Below, in pieces: positions 53,805 through 63,829 of a stretch of DNA of 64,000 nucleotides. Every line of letters begins with the position of its first letter. Positions within the stretch are counted from its first letter, which is position 1. Both the position numbers and the translations under genes were made by a program. The notes under the pieces were generated by a model that was not told the DNA's origin, made no database searches, and saw only the letters and a program-made list of their open reading frames with translations. This stretch comes from Cordylochernes scorpioides (lineage: Eukaryota > Arthropoda > Arachnida > Pseudoscorpiones > Chernetidae), in NCBI GenBank assembly GCA_030710605.1, contig CP092882.1:21896446-21960445 (forward strand), in the 5' to 3' direction.

Positions 53805-53930
53805 CAGTAAAAACCTGCTAAAATGGACCTGGGATATAGCAAACCTTCCATATTACAAGCTTCAAAAATTCCCCATTTTTATTTTAAAATACAGCATACT
53901 ATGTAACGCTATATAACAAACCATTGTCAT
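53805..53930. repeat. Pogo-like MITE (family F), left part
   Basis: CAGTAAAAACCTGCTAAAAT then GGGATATAGCAAACCTTCC, as in the complete copy at 57052-57189. The right end is not clear because a SINE follows. Confidence 0.6.
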
Positions 53931-53935
53931 AGTTT

Positions 53936-54245
53936 TTTTTCCTTATCCATAGTATATGTGGTACAGGCCATGATAATCTTGGTGGATAGAAGTAGGCGAC
54001 TGCTTTTACTGTAACTGCACCACATGTCTACACATGTGAAAAGCAGTTCGACTTTGCACTTACAAATGTGCCAGAGCCCTGTTTGGTTACTTGCACTCGT
54101 TGGTGGGGTTGGACTTTTGCAAGAAACGGTGGGCCATTGGAGCATTTTTTTTTTAAATCAGAAAAAAGTGCCCAATGCAGGAATCGAACCTAAGTCGTAG
54201 TGGTTGAAAACCAACAGTTTAGACCATCCTTCCACCGACCCATGG
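53936..54245 (-). repeat. tRNA-derived SINE (family D), minus-strand copy
   Basis: On the minus strand: GGTCGGTGGAAGGATGGTCT head, CTTAGGTTCGATTCCTGCAT B box, then the family body and A-rich end at 53930. It is head-to-head with the next copy. Confidence 0.75.
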
Positions 54246-54261
54246 CCATAGTGAATCACAC

Positions 54262-54560
54262 AGGTTCAATGGAAGGATGGTCTAAACAATTTGTTTTCGA
54301 CCACTACAACTTAGGTTCGATTCCCGCATCGGGCACTTTTTCTAAAAAAAAAAAAAATGCTCCAATGGCTCCCGATTCTTGAAAAAGTCCAACCCTACCA
54401 GCGAGTGCAAGTAACCAAACGGGGCTCTGGCACATTTGTAAGTGCAAAGTCGAACTGCTTTTCACATGTGTAGACATGTGCACTTACAGTAAAAGCAGTC
54501 GCCAACTTCTACCCACCATGATTATCATGGCCTGTACCATGTGTACTAGGGATAAGCAAA
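54262..54560 (+). repeat. tRNA-derived SINE (family D), plus-strand copy
   Basis: TGGAAGGATGGTCTAAACAA, CTTAGGTTCGATTCCCGCAT, then GCAAAGTCGAACTGCTTTTC and CTAGGGATAAGCAAAAAAC. The two heads face each other across about 20 bases, giving a large natural inverted repeat of 53.94-54.56 kb. Confidence 0.75.
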
Positions 54561-54569
54561 AAACTGTAA

Positions 54570-54735
54570 AATGAAACCTTGTTGTAACAGCTTCCTTTAT
54601 AACAGCAACTTGGTGATAACATCTTAATTCTTAAGTCCCAAATGGTGTCAGTTATTTTATAACCATTATTATAACAACATAAAATCTTGGTTTAAAATGA
54701 TGATGTTATAGTGAGTGGACTATAACATAAAATGC
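54570..54735. repeat. Tigger-like MITE (TTATAACAGCAACTTG type)
   Basis: AAACCTTGTTGTAACAGC at the left and GTTATAGTGAGTGGACTATA at the right; related to 61598-61705 with GAGTTGTTATAACCACAG. Confidence 0.5.
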
Positions 54736-54775
54736 TACTACCAAAAATGTATAAACATTACAAGAACAAATAAGT

Positions 54776-55104
54776 CCCCCTTCTTCTTCTTTCTTATCTC
54801 CACTCAATCATATTAGGGTATCAAGCTGGGTGAAGTAGAATGCGTCTGCCTTTGTCCTTAAGACTGGGAGCACTACTCAGTGGCAGGCCGACTTAGCTCC
54901 AAAAGAAATGGCCCCCTTGACACGAGGAACAGACGCCATGTGCAGCGGCTCCTAACATGGAGTACAAATGCTGCTCATCCTGTATCAGGAGCCCTTACAG
55001 GGTGCTATCAGCCGGGCCATCTGAGCCCAGGTTTTTTAGTGAGCTTGTTACTGCTCCCCCTCCTCCATTTTCATCCGGGCTTAGGACTGGCAAAGGCGGA
55101 GTTA
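54776..55104 (-). repeat. Family A retroposon, copy 6, with 9-bp target duplication
   Basis: CAAATAAGT at 54767-54775 and 55105-55113. Contains the full family order with some deletions (CTGTATCAGGAGCC). Confidence 0.85.
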
Positions 55105-55263
55105 CCAAATAAGTAATTTATATGAAAAATTTCTGTAATAGTATTTTTGCCATCTATATGAACCATATATGATCCATTCAGTACTTTTGTATGCTATTAA
55201 AGAAATATTATAAAAATAATTATGTGTATCATCTCCAGAAAAAAGTACTTTATTATATATATA

Positions 55264-55421
55264 CAGCCAAACCTGTCTATAGCGCCCCCCTCTAAATAGC
55301 CCCTTTCTCTCTATAGCGCCCAATTTTAAATACGTAGTACGATGCGATTAAAAGTGACCTGTCTATAGCACCCTATTTTGGTGAGTCCCTAGAGGGGGCA
55401 CTATAGACAGGTTTAACTGTA
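55264..55421. repeat. MITE (family G), complete
   Basis: CAGCCAAACCTGTCTATAGC to GACAGGTTTAACTG, terminal inverted repeats flanked by TA. CTCTAAATAGCCCCTTTCTC and GTGAGTCCCTAGAGGGGGCA are shared with 56141-56318. Confidence 0.8.
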
Positions 55422-55429
55422 TATATATG

Positions 55430-55784
55430 TTATAATATTCGGAAATATATAAATAAAATGGCCTGTGTGGGAGTACAAGGGAAGATAGTGGGTTAAACCC
55501 CCTTGGTAAACAAGTGTCTTCATTCTCCCCTAGGGGATTTATCTTACTTAAATTGGTTTAAAAGCGGCTGGATGTGATTGATGATCAGGGGACAGTTCTC
55601 ACCGAGGTGGTCTCGACACCAGTTGTTCTAGGGGTTGTTCTCGGACCTTCTATCTTTCCTCCCCGATCTATTTCCTCACGGGACCTCTGGATCCTGTGTG
55701 TCCTTACCACCCATCAATCAACCACCACGACTGCTTCTAACCAACATGCCACACTACAGTCATCCAACAGAATAAATACATATA

Positions 55785-55816
<32 letters not shown>

Positions 55817-55900
55817 GTGCATATAAATAACTTGGATTTGACTTGTTACCTTGTAAGTTTTGATCTTTAATCCATCACCCATAGAAAATGTAAACTTTCC
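55430..55900. other. Unassigned sequence with AT microsatellite
   Basis: A moderately GC-rich segment (55570-55760) with chance open frames and then (AT)n at 55790-55815. Not recognised. Possibly an LTR fragment. Confidence 0.3.
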
Positions 55901-56140
55901 AAGTTAGGGCAGTAGAATAACAACATGGAGTGTGGATGCCAAAAATAAAGATCTAAGAATAAATATTTCCTTGTTTTTCATCTTCTCTGTTTACACTTAG
56001 CTGCTAGTTTATATCCTTAGTCTGAAAAAACATCAAATAATGAATTCCGGATAGTGGCGTTCTGCCTGGTACAATAGGCATTGCTTTTTTACCTATTTCC
56101 ATAGTATCGGGATAAAAATGTTATTACCTATTTATAAATA

Positions 56141-56318
56141 CAGTTAAACCTGTCTATAGCATCCCCTCTAAATAGCACCTTCCTCTCTATAGCGCCTGAT
56201 TTTAAACATTAAAATGTTAACATTTTACATTAAAAGTGACCTGTTTATAGCACCCCCTCTCTATAGCATCCTATTTTGGTGAGTCCCAAGAGGGGGCGCT
56301 ATAGACAGGTTTAACTGT
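56141..56318. repeat. MITE (family G), second copy
   Basis: CAGTTAAACCTGTCTATAGC to GACAGGTTTAACTG, a longer interior with AACATTAAAATGTTAACATT. Confidence 0.8.
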
Positions 56319-56550
56319 AACTGGTTTTGAATCTCTTTCTCTCTCTTGTCTATTTATAGTCTCATATTAATTGAATAAATACTGTATTGGCAATATACCA
56401 GCACTGGCTAACAACATATGTATCTAGTAGTGAAAGGTTAAAACTTCATACACAAGTCACTGGAATTAGTTCTTTTAACTTTTTGACATGTCTACACTCC
56501 ACACACAAATATGGTGTAATCTGTATAAATTGCCTATTATGGGATGTCTC

Positions 56551-56856
56551 TTCTTCATTCTTTTATACACACTGGGTGAAGTAGAATGCATCTGCCTTTG
56601 TCATTAAGACTGGGAGCACTACTCAGTGGCAGGCCGACTTAGCTCTAAAAGGAATGGCCGCCTCTGACATGAGGAATAGACGCCATGTGCAGCCGCTCCT
56701 AACATGGAGTACAAATGCTGCTCATCCTGTATCCCTGGATTAGGGGTCCTTACAGGGTACTATCAGCCGGGCCAGCTGAGCCCAGGTTTTTTAGTGAGCT
56801 TCTTACTGCTTCCCCATCTCCTTTTTCATCCGGGCTTGGGACTGGCAAAGGCGGTG
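56551..56856 (-). repeat. Family A retroposon, copy 7, with 13-bp target duplication
   Basis: TTATGGGATGTCT just before (56537-56549) and just after (56857-56869) the element. The 3' tail segment (TTCTTATCTCCACTC region) is altered, but the body is intact. Confidence 0.85.
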
Positions 56857-57051
56857 TTATGGGATGTCTGGATGTGAGAAATGAAACCATCAAAATCTAG
56901 GTTAGAAGTATTGTTATAGATAAAGCCATAAACCATTCACATTCCGGCTGCCCTTACAGCTACGATGAAAAATTGGGAGGACCTGGTTCAAATCATTGTA
57001 GTAAGAGCAATAGGTAGAGAATTATTTACAAAAATAGACCAAATATATATA

Positions 57052-57189
57052 CAGTAAAACCCCACTAAAACAAACATGGGATATAGCAAACCTTCCCTTA
57101 TAACAAACCTGAAATAATCCCATGAACCATGGCTATAGTGAACCGCAAATTCAGTTCCATTGAGGTTTTCTATAGAAAAGTTTTACTGT
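57052..57189. repeat. Pogo-like MITE (family F), complete
   Basis: CAGTAAAACCCCACTAAAAC to AGAAAAGTTTTACTG, flanked by TA; related to the termini of the 1.3-kb element at 18074-19380. Confidence 0.75.
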
Positions 57190-57239
57190 AGTTTGGAATT
57201 TTGAATGAAGACTTTTACTTTCATTTTCTTATCCTTTTA

Positions 57240-57560
57240 TTAGTCTAAAATAGACAAGATCTTGGAGGTTGTGCTCATAAAGAAGTTCAAGAACTCTTCT
57301 TGGTTCTCTGTATCCTTTCCAATACAATTTAGTATATGTTGGGGAGTGGCTTCTTCGGTTTTGCACCTAGTGCACATGGGGAAGCTTTTGGCTTCCTCTT
57401 TATAGACTAGAGGGCGCAGGTGACTAGATTTCCCTCTGGCTAACTGTGTCGACTTCCTTCTGTTTAGTTGGAGGGTCTGTTTTTTGGGGTTTTCTATTTG
57501 GTACCAAGAATGATGGAAACTATATGGTTCCTTATCAGTTGTAGTTTTAGTTTGTTGATA
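57240..57560 (-). pseudogene. LINE C-terminal fragment (minus strand)
   Basis: The minus strand encodes FPMCTRCKTEEATPQHILNC followed by an acidic helix. The C-x2-C..H..C cluster is the same kind of C-terminus as in the element at 29-34 kb (CPHCHEEDQTVDHLLFRC), but from a different lineage. Upstream coding decays quickly, so only the last ~100 codons persist. Confidence 0.6.
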
Positions 57561-57684
57561 TGGTCCCTGAATGAAGACTTACATCATGTAAATAAAACCA
57601 CAGTTGATTATTTGTCTGACTGACTGGGAAAGTACACATAGTGAATCCAATTAACATAGGCATTTAGTCAGCAATATTCCCTAA

Positions 57685-58040
57685 CTACAGTATAAACTTG
57701 TTAATTCAACACTTGTGATAATTCAACCATATTTTTCTATATCCGACCTTCAGCCTATCAAATAACAAATGTTAATTCGACCAAATCATAATTTGACACC
57801 ATCAATAATTTGACCGATTTTAAAATGAAATTTTAACAACATTAGATAATCATTGTTTAAATACAAATTTATTGCTGGAAATACAATAGTTAGACACTCG
57901 GGGATAAATTGCCATAGTTAGTGTATGCATATCGTGCTAATAAAAGTCTTAAAATGCATTGCAAATATTGGTGCAAACGATGGATGATTTAAGCCTAACT
58001 TTAGGGGCTGCTAAATTACCGATGTAAACAAATGTCTTTA
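57685..58040 (+). repeat. Pogo-like non-autonomous element
   Basis: Starts ACAGTATAAACTTGTTAATT; includes AATTCGACC words and, inverted, the body shared with 13590-13800 (AAATTTATTGCTGGAAATAC, AATGCATTGCAAATATTGG). Confidence 0.6.
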
Positions 58041-58080
58041 TTTTATAAATATATTCAACTTTTCTTCCCACATTTAAAAA

Positions 58081-58350
58081 AAAAATTATCCTTAGTACAC
58101 TTGGTACAGGCCATGATAATCATGGTGGGTAGAAGTTGCAACTGCTTTTACTGTAAGTGCACCACATGTCTACATATGTGAAAAGCAGAGCCCCATTTGG
58201 TTACTTGCACTTGCTTGTGGGGTTGGACTTTTGCAAGAATCGGGGGCCATTGGAGCATTTTTTTTTAATCAGAAAAAAACTTTCCAAAGTGGGATACAAT
58301 CCCGGGTCATAGCGGTTGAAAACCAATGGTTTAGACAACCCTTCCACCGA
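58081..58350 (-). repeat. tRNA-derived SINE (family D), minus-strand copy
   Basis: Minus strand: TGGAAGGGTTGTCTAAACCA head with GGGTTGAAAACC-like anticodon arm, CCGGGATTGTATCCCACTTT in place of the B box, then the body and A-rich end near 58080. Confidence 0.7.
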
Positions 58351-58574
58351 CCCCCTTTCTTCCCATTGAATTTATTCACTTAGATTAAAATAATATTTAT
58401 AAAATAGCCTTTTTGTTCACTATTGGAAAATTTAACGAGCGACTCGTTGAAGCAGATAGAGTGCTGATTGATTTAATAGGATTCCTTTAATAATGTAATT
58501 AGAGAAAATCAGAAGAAGAGAAAGATAGCATGTAGAACAGTGAGACATCATATAGTACAAGGTGGAGTCACAGT

Positions 58575-58879
58575 TGGGTGGTCGGTGGAAGGATGGTCTA
58601 AACCCTTGGTTTTCAACAGCTACGACCCGGGTTCGATTCCCGCATTGGGCACTTTTTTCTAATTTTAAAAATGCTCCAATGGCCCCCGATTCTTGCAAAA
58701 GTCCAACCACACTAACGAGTGCAAGTAACCAAATGAGGCTCTGGAACATTTGTAAGTGCAAAGTCGAACTGCTTTTCTGATGTGTAGATATGTGGTGCAC
58801 TTACAGTAAAAGAAATTGCCTACTTCTACCCACCATGATTATTATGGCCTGTACTATGTGTACTAGGGATAAGCAAAAA
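58575..58879 (+). repeat. tRNA-derived SINE (family D), full-length with 16-bp target duplication
   Basis: AAGGTGGAGTCACAGT flanks it at 58559-58574 and 58880-58895. The head GTCGGTGGAAGGATGGTCTA and CCCGGGTTCGATTCCCGCAT (B box) are tRNA-derived; the tail is AAGCAAAAAA. It lies in the Copia LTR-like segment and is therefore younger. Confidence 0.9.
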
Positions 58880-59460
58880 AAGGTGGAGTCACAGTCTTGG
58901 ACACATAGTCATCTGTGTGATGGACAGTGACTGTTTCAATAAATTTCACACTTCTATAACACTCCCACTTGAAATTTATAATGTTCAAGTTTTCTAAGAG
59001 CTGCCTGAAGTGCTTCGGTCCTAAAGGTTTCGTCAAGAGGTCAGCCACCTGTTGAAGACATATCTGGTGATACCATCTTCCTGTTTAGTACGAATATAGT
59101 GGTAGCGTACATCAATGTGCTTTGTTCTCTAATGGAACTCAGGATTCTGCACCAGCTTGATTATCCATGTTGACTACTGTGGGTCTGTCCATCTTGATTT
59201 CAATGTCCATATGAAGTCTATGTAGCCAGACCAGTTATTTGTAGCAGAACAGGCAGCAATATATTCGCTTTCTGTTGTCAACAACTGTTGATTGCTTTTG
59301 GCTTGACCATGAAACAACACCATGGTTGAGCATGAAGATGTAACCTGTAGTACATTTCCTTGAATCAATGTCCCTAGCATAATCACTATCTGAGTAACCT
59401 ATCAGTTCTTGATGGCTAGTGTATAGTATTCCCCATATTGTGATGCCTTAATGCGCCATC

Positions 59461-59690
59461 TGTTATGAAAATTCAAAACTATTATAGACGCGTTATGATT
59501 CTTTTAAAAATAAAACAATTTCTACTGCCCTTACTGCAATAGAAAAATTAATGGGAGAACCTGGCTCCGCTGGGAGGGTTCACCACTGATGAGCCAGGCC
59601 CTCCCATTAATTTTTCGATTGCAATAAGGGCAGTAGAAATTCTTTTATTTTTAAAAGAATCATACATGTCTATAATAGTTTAGAGTATTC
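59461..59690. repeat. Foldback element (family H), complete palindrome
   Basis: TTTCTACTGCCCTTACTGCAA at the left and the complement TTGCAATAAGGGCAGTAGAAA at the right, extended outward by ATGATTCTTTTAAAAATAAA and its complement. The loop has CTGGGAGGGTTCACCACTGA. An imperfect direct repeat (TATTCCC..ATATTGTG) flanks it within the Copia remnant. Confidence 0.8.
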
Positions 59691-61434
59691 CCTATATATT
59701 GTGGTGTTGCTTTCAAGTAGCTTTCAAGACATTTTCAACTTCTGTCCAGTGTCCTGGGTTGTCAAGGAATTTACTCAACTGTGATGTTGCTATGTCCAGT
59801 CTAGAGATAGAAGCAGCAAACATCGGTGAACCTACAGCTTCCCTGTAAGGGAATTTAGGTGAATTTTCAGTTTTATTTAGATCTGGGCAATCAGCTTTAG
59901 TCAGGACTGTACTTGGGTCCATGGGGATTGCTTTGGGATTACAATCAATCAGGTTAAATTTATCTAAAATCTTGAAGATTGGTGGATATAGATCTGTGAT
60001 TGTTCAATCTGAAGTCCAACAAAATAATCTCTGGATGTGGTGATATTGAACTCGTGAGATAGTTCCTTGATGATAGAATCGATATCATCTTTGTTCTGGG
60101 ACATGAGAAGTCCATTATCGATGTAAAGTGCAAGGATCATTTGAGCATCATTAATAATTCCGGTAAATACACATTGATCTGCATTAGATTGGGTAAATTT
60201 GTGTTTATCTGAGAATGATTTAAACTTCCTATTCCTGGGCGATTGTTTCAGTCCATATTAAATCTTTTGTAGTTTACAGACAGGATTGTTTCCTTGAGAG
60301 AAACCTTCTGGTTGTTCCAAGTATATGACTTCCTCTAAGTCACCAAATAAAAATGCAATCTTGACGTCGAATTGTTTTAAGAACATTCTTTCTGATGCAG
60401 CGTTAGCTAGTAAGACTCGAAGTAAGTCATATCTGACCACAGGACTAAAGGTATCAAAATAGTCTACGTTCTTCCTTTGTGTGTAACCCTTAGCTACGAG
60501 TCTAGCCCTAAATTGAGGTAGCATTGAGTTGGTATGGGATTTCAGCTATTTACATCCTGTTGGCTTATATCCGTCTGGTAGGGTTTCGAGTGACCATGTG
60601 TTATTAGATTCTAACGCTTTTATTTCCTCTTTCATCAAATCCAAACATTTTCGACATTTGTACTTTCAATAGCATCTTTATAGGTTGAAGGTTCATAAAA
60701 AAAAATATAGTTACAAGAATCTGCCTTCTTTTTAGATCTGGTTATCATCAGATGGAATGGAGACATGGGAATTGTATCTGTTGGCTCAGTCAGTGATGAT
60801 TCACTCTCGGTAGGTGATTCAATTTCGGTTGGTGCCAGGCAAAGTTCAATGTTAGGTGGGATGAAGTTTTCTTTTTCTCCCTCTAATTTGGGTGTTTGCC
60901 ATTCTGATTCGTTGAATGTAACATCTTTAGAGATGAAATTTTTCTGGTAGAAGGGTTCTTGAGTCAAAAATTTGTGCATGTTTTATCATACCCTAAGAAA
61001 ATCATCTTTTTGATTTCTTATCCCATTTCCTTCTACACTCTTTAGGTGTATGCGGCCATGTTTCACAGCCAAAAATCCTAATATTATATAAAGTAGATTT
61101 TATTCTGAAAAAGAGAAAAAGTAGGGTGTGGTATTGGGAGCTTGTTTAATGAATGTTCGGTTCAGAATGAAGGTTGCAAGTTTCTGCCCAAAGTTCCTCA
61201 GGAAGATTTCGAGCACACAGCATCGATCAAGCTGTTTCTACAATAGTTCTATTCTCTACGCACCTTATCTGTTCATGGAGCTGACAATTCATGTACTATT
61301 CCAAACTTTCTATAAATATTTGTAAAATCTTTACTGGTATATTATAGTGCATTATCGGTTCTGATCACTTTAATCTTAATGCCAGTTTGATTATAACTGA
61401 ATCTAGCAAAGTTTTCAAATTGATACAAAATATC

Positions 61435-61565
61435 ATATTAGGGAGAGGTGTCCTTTTACCGGAGAGTTGATAAATAATAAAAAATGGTTATTATGGTGAT
61501 GAAAACTATCCTTTATTGAGAGGTAGCCTCTAGCAGGAGTATCCTTTCATGAAGGTTTTATTTTT
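61435..61565. repeat. Family E MITE, right part
   Basis: AGGGAGAGGTGTCCTTTTAC through the spacer ATAAAAAATGGTTATT to CATGAAGGTTTTATTTTTCTG; the left end is missing. Confidence 0.6.
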
Positions 61566-61597
61566 CTGATATATATATATATTTTTTGCAACTTATA

Positions 61598-61705
61598 GTC
61601 AAACCTTATTATATCAACTTCAACTGTGACCAAGGAGTTGTTATAACCACAGTTAATATAATTATAATTAACAAGTTGCTGTTATAATGAGGTTCCACTC
61701 TATTT
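61598..61705. repeat. Tigger-like MITE
   Basis: AGTCAAACCTTATTATATCA to GTTATAATGAGGTTCCACT, imperfect inverted termini with TTATAACCACAG inside; related to 54570-54735. Confidence 0.55.
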
Positions 61706-61744
61706 CCACTTTTTTTTTTTTCTAAAATCTCTTCACTACTTGGT

Positions 61745-62293
61745 ACAATAGAACCTCCTTGTAAAGGACACCTAATTGCAGAGCCAAAGTGTCCTTTAGG
61801 GAGATGTGTCCTCTTACCATAGAGTTGCTAAAAAGTAAAAATGGTAATTTTTCAAATGAAAACTGTCCTTTGTAGAGAGGCGTTCTCTTACCATAGAGTT
61901 GCTAAATAGTAAAAATGGTAATTTTTCAAATGAAAACTGCCTTTTATAGAGAGGTGTCCTCTTACCATAGAGTTGCTAAATAGTAAAAATGGTAATTTTG
62001 CAAATGAAAACTGTCCTTTGTAGAGAGGTGTCCTCTTACCATAGAGTTGCTAAATAGTAAAAATGATAATTTTGCAAATGAAAACTGTCCTTTTTAGAGA
62101 GGTGTCCTCTTACCATAGAGTTGCTAAATAGTAAAAATGGTAATTTGGCAAATGAAAACTGTCGTTTGTAGAGAGGTGTCCTCTTACCATAGAGTTGTTA
62201 AATAGTAAAAATGGTAATTTTGCAAATGAAAACTGTCTTTTGTAGAGATGTGTCTGCTAGCAGGATGTCCGCTAAAGGGAATTTCTACTGTAT
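61745..62293. repeat. Family E MITE with six internal 74-bp tandem units
   Basis: Normal family termini (ACAATAGAACCTCC and ATTTCTACTGTA), but the interior unit TTACCATAGAGTTGCTAAAT...GAGAGGTGTCCTC is repeated with starts at 61813, 61888, 61962, 62036, 62110 and 62184 (spacing 74-75). Other family members carry a single unit. Confidence 0.88.
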
Positions 62294-62550
62294 AAACAAG
62301 ACCTCTAAGAAATATCAAGGCATCCATCCCTATATCATATCTACTTGACAAAGCTATCACACTCCAATCTCCTAGACTTTAAACTGGGATTACGCTAGAA
62401 AATATTTGAGAAGGGACAACTCACTCTAGACTCGACCCTAGCATTAGAAAAAGAGGTTCTCTTAAGGATACCATAAGAACTATTATTATGCCCATAGTTT
62501 GTTAACATGGGATGGAATAGTAACAAAATATTATAAACACAAAGTAATAG
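62294..62550. other. Unassigned sequence
   Basis: Nothing recognised. Composition is less AT-biased than the surroundings (62330-62440). Confidence 0.3.
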
Positions 62551-62554
62551 GATG

Positions 62555-62895
62555 ATAAAGCACAATTTGGATTATAGATTATAATACAAGAAAATAAGAC
62601 CTAATCCAAATAATTTATTAGTGCGTGACGTTTCGGCAATAGCATTGTCCCCATCACCAGACAAAAGAATGAAATGAAATTTGTCTGATGATGGTGACAA
62701 TGTTGTTGCCGAAACGTCGCACACTAATAAATTATTTGGATTAGGTCTTATTTTCTTGTACAAAGTAAAAGGACTAAATCCAAATAAATAAATAGTGTGT
62801 GATATTTTGGTAACAATGTTGTTACTGAAAAGTCACACACTATTTATTTATTCGGATTTGGTCTTATTACCTTGTGTTTATAATCTATGATTCAA
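62555..62895. repeat. Two adjacent Penelope-type foldback repeats
   Basis: The first (62555-62762) has arms AAAATAAGACCTAATCCAAA and an intact plus-strand core, CTGATGA-stem-GAAACGTC at 62685-62718; its inverted copy has CTGGTGA. The second (62763-62895) is a short copy with ACTAAATCCAAATAAATAAA and the complement, lacking CTGANGA. Confidence 0.85.
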
Positions 62896-63138
62896 ATTTT
62901 GCCTTATCTCAAAATATAATGGATAATAGAGGAGAGAAGGAAATAAACATAAGAAAAAGAGACTTTGCATACATTCAATCCTTGGTTCTAAAAAAAAAAC
63001 TATGGAAATTATCTCAACAGAAAAGAAGAATGAACCTTACAATAAGTCCCAGAAAGAAATAGAAGCCATGGAAACCATAGATTGTTGAAATGATGTAGGG
63101 AGCTGGCGTGTGAAGACAAGGAAGGTGGAACACCGGAC

Positions 63139-63351
63139 ATGGAGCACAGGGATACGACAACCATAGAAGAGATCCAGGAGAACGACCTAGAGCAGATTAC
63201 AGGAGACCTGACAGACAAGAATGGATCAAGGCCAGGGGACCTTTTTATCGAGGAACCACCAGGAGAGGCCATAGAAAGACTGCTGGAGAGCTGCAGGACA
63301 TCAGGGGACCATATCTGCAAGGGCCACAGCACTGACCAGGAGTCAAGATAG
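63139..63351 (+). CDS. 70-codon acidic open frame, probably a transposon fragment
   Basis: ATG at 63139 opens a frame rich in Glu/Asp (TTIEEIQENDLEQITGDLTD) ending at a TAG. The surrounding 63070-63360 is less AT-rich than its flanks and is followed by AATAAA-type signals at 63412 and 63466. Acidic tails of this kind occur at the end of pogo/Tigger transposases, but there is no catalytic region to confirm this. Confidence 0.3.
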   Translation: MEHRDTTTIEEIQENDLEQITGDLTDKNGSRPGDLFIEEPPGEAIERLLESCRTSGDHICKGHSTDQESR

Positions 63352-63504
63352 CAAATGTAAATATCTTCGTTTACTTTTACAGTTATTATTATTTCAATGT
63401 TGTAAATATGTAAATAAACTGACCACTCGTTACACTTTTGAGAGAAAAACTTGTAGCCTTTTTGAAAAATAAAGTTATTATTATTAATGTTAGTATAAAC
63501 AGTA

Positions 63505-63600
63505 AATTGGGAGAGGACGCTGCTTATCATAAAACAGCTCAAGGAGCATGAACTCATGGAATTCACGTAATTTTTACACAAGGGGATAAGAAACAACAAC
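63505..63600 (+). pseudogene. LINE ORF2 C-terminal fragment
   Basis: The plus strand reads WERTLLIIKQLKEHELMEFT and a stop, then GATAAGAAACAACAACA. It is the same tail as at 13930-14030, so both are 3' ends of one LINE family. Confidence 0.6.
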
Positions 63601-63620
63601 ATACAGCAAATATACATATA

Positions 63621-63801
63621 CAGTAGAACCTCCCTGTAAAGGACACCTAATTGCAGAGTCAAAGTGTTCTTTGTAGAGAGGTGTCCTCTTACCAGAGAGT
63701 TGCTAAATTGTAAAAATGGTAATTTTGCAAATGAAAACTGTCCTTTGTAGAGAGGTGTCCTCTAGTGTGAGTGTCCTTCCTATCATGTAAGTTCTACTGT
63801 A
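63621..63801. repeat. Family E Tigger-like MITE, complete
   Basis: CAGTAGAACCTCCCTGTAAA to TAAGTTCTACTG with the family interior; single internal unit. Confidence 0.8.
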
Positions 63802-63829
63802 GCACCGCCTGTCACACAGGATAATCAGA

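Larger units (their letters stand above)
58411..61430 (-). pseudogene. Copia retrotransposon, decayed, 3' two-thirds
   Basis: Minus-strand Copia polyprotein fragments in order: integrase KIKVIRTDNA (about 61341-61376); a linker with MITRSKKKADS (60635-60979); reverse transcriptase LVAKGYTQRKNVDYFDTFSP and FDVKIAFLFGDLEEVIYLEQ (60258-60524); YREAVGSPMFAA...LSKFLDNPG (59713-59922); RNase H end LLTTESEYIAACSATN (59174-59386); and ADLLTKPLGPKHFRQLLENL (58863-59048). Pieces lie in different frames with stops. After a GGGAG polypurine tract at about 58976 an LTR-like segment runs to about 58411, itself split by a SINE. Gag, protease and the 5' LTR are absent. Confidence 0.85.

Noticed and set aside
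61813-62258. CRISPR-like array of regular repeats
   Set aside because: The 74-bp units are contiguous with no unique spacers, lie inside an animal MITE and have no cas genes nearby.
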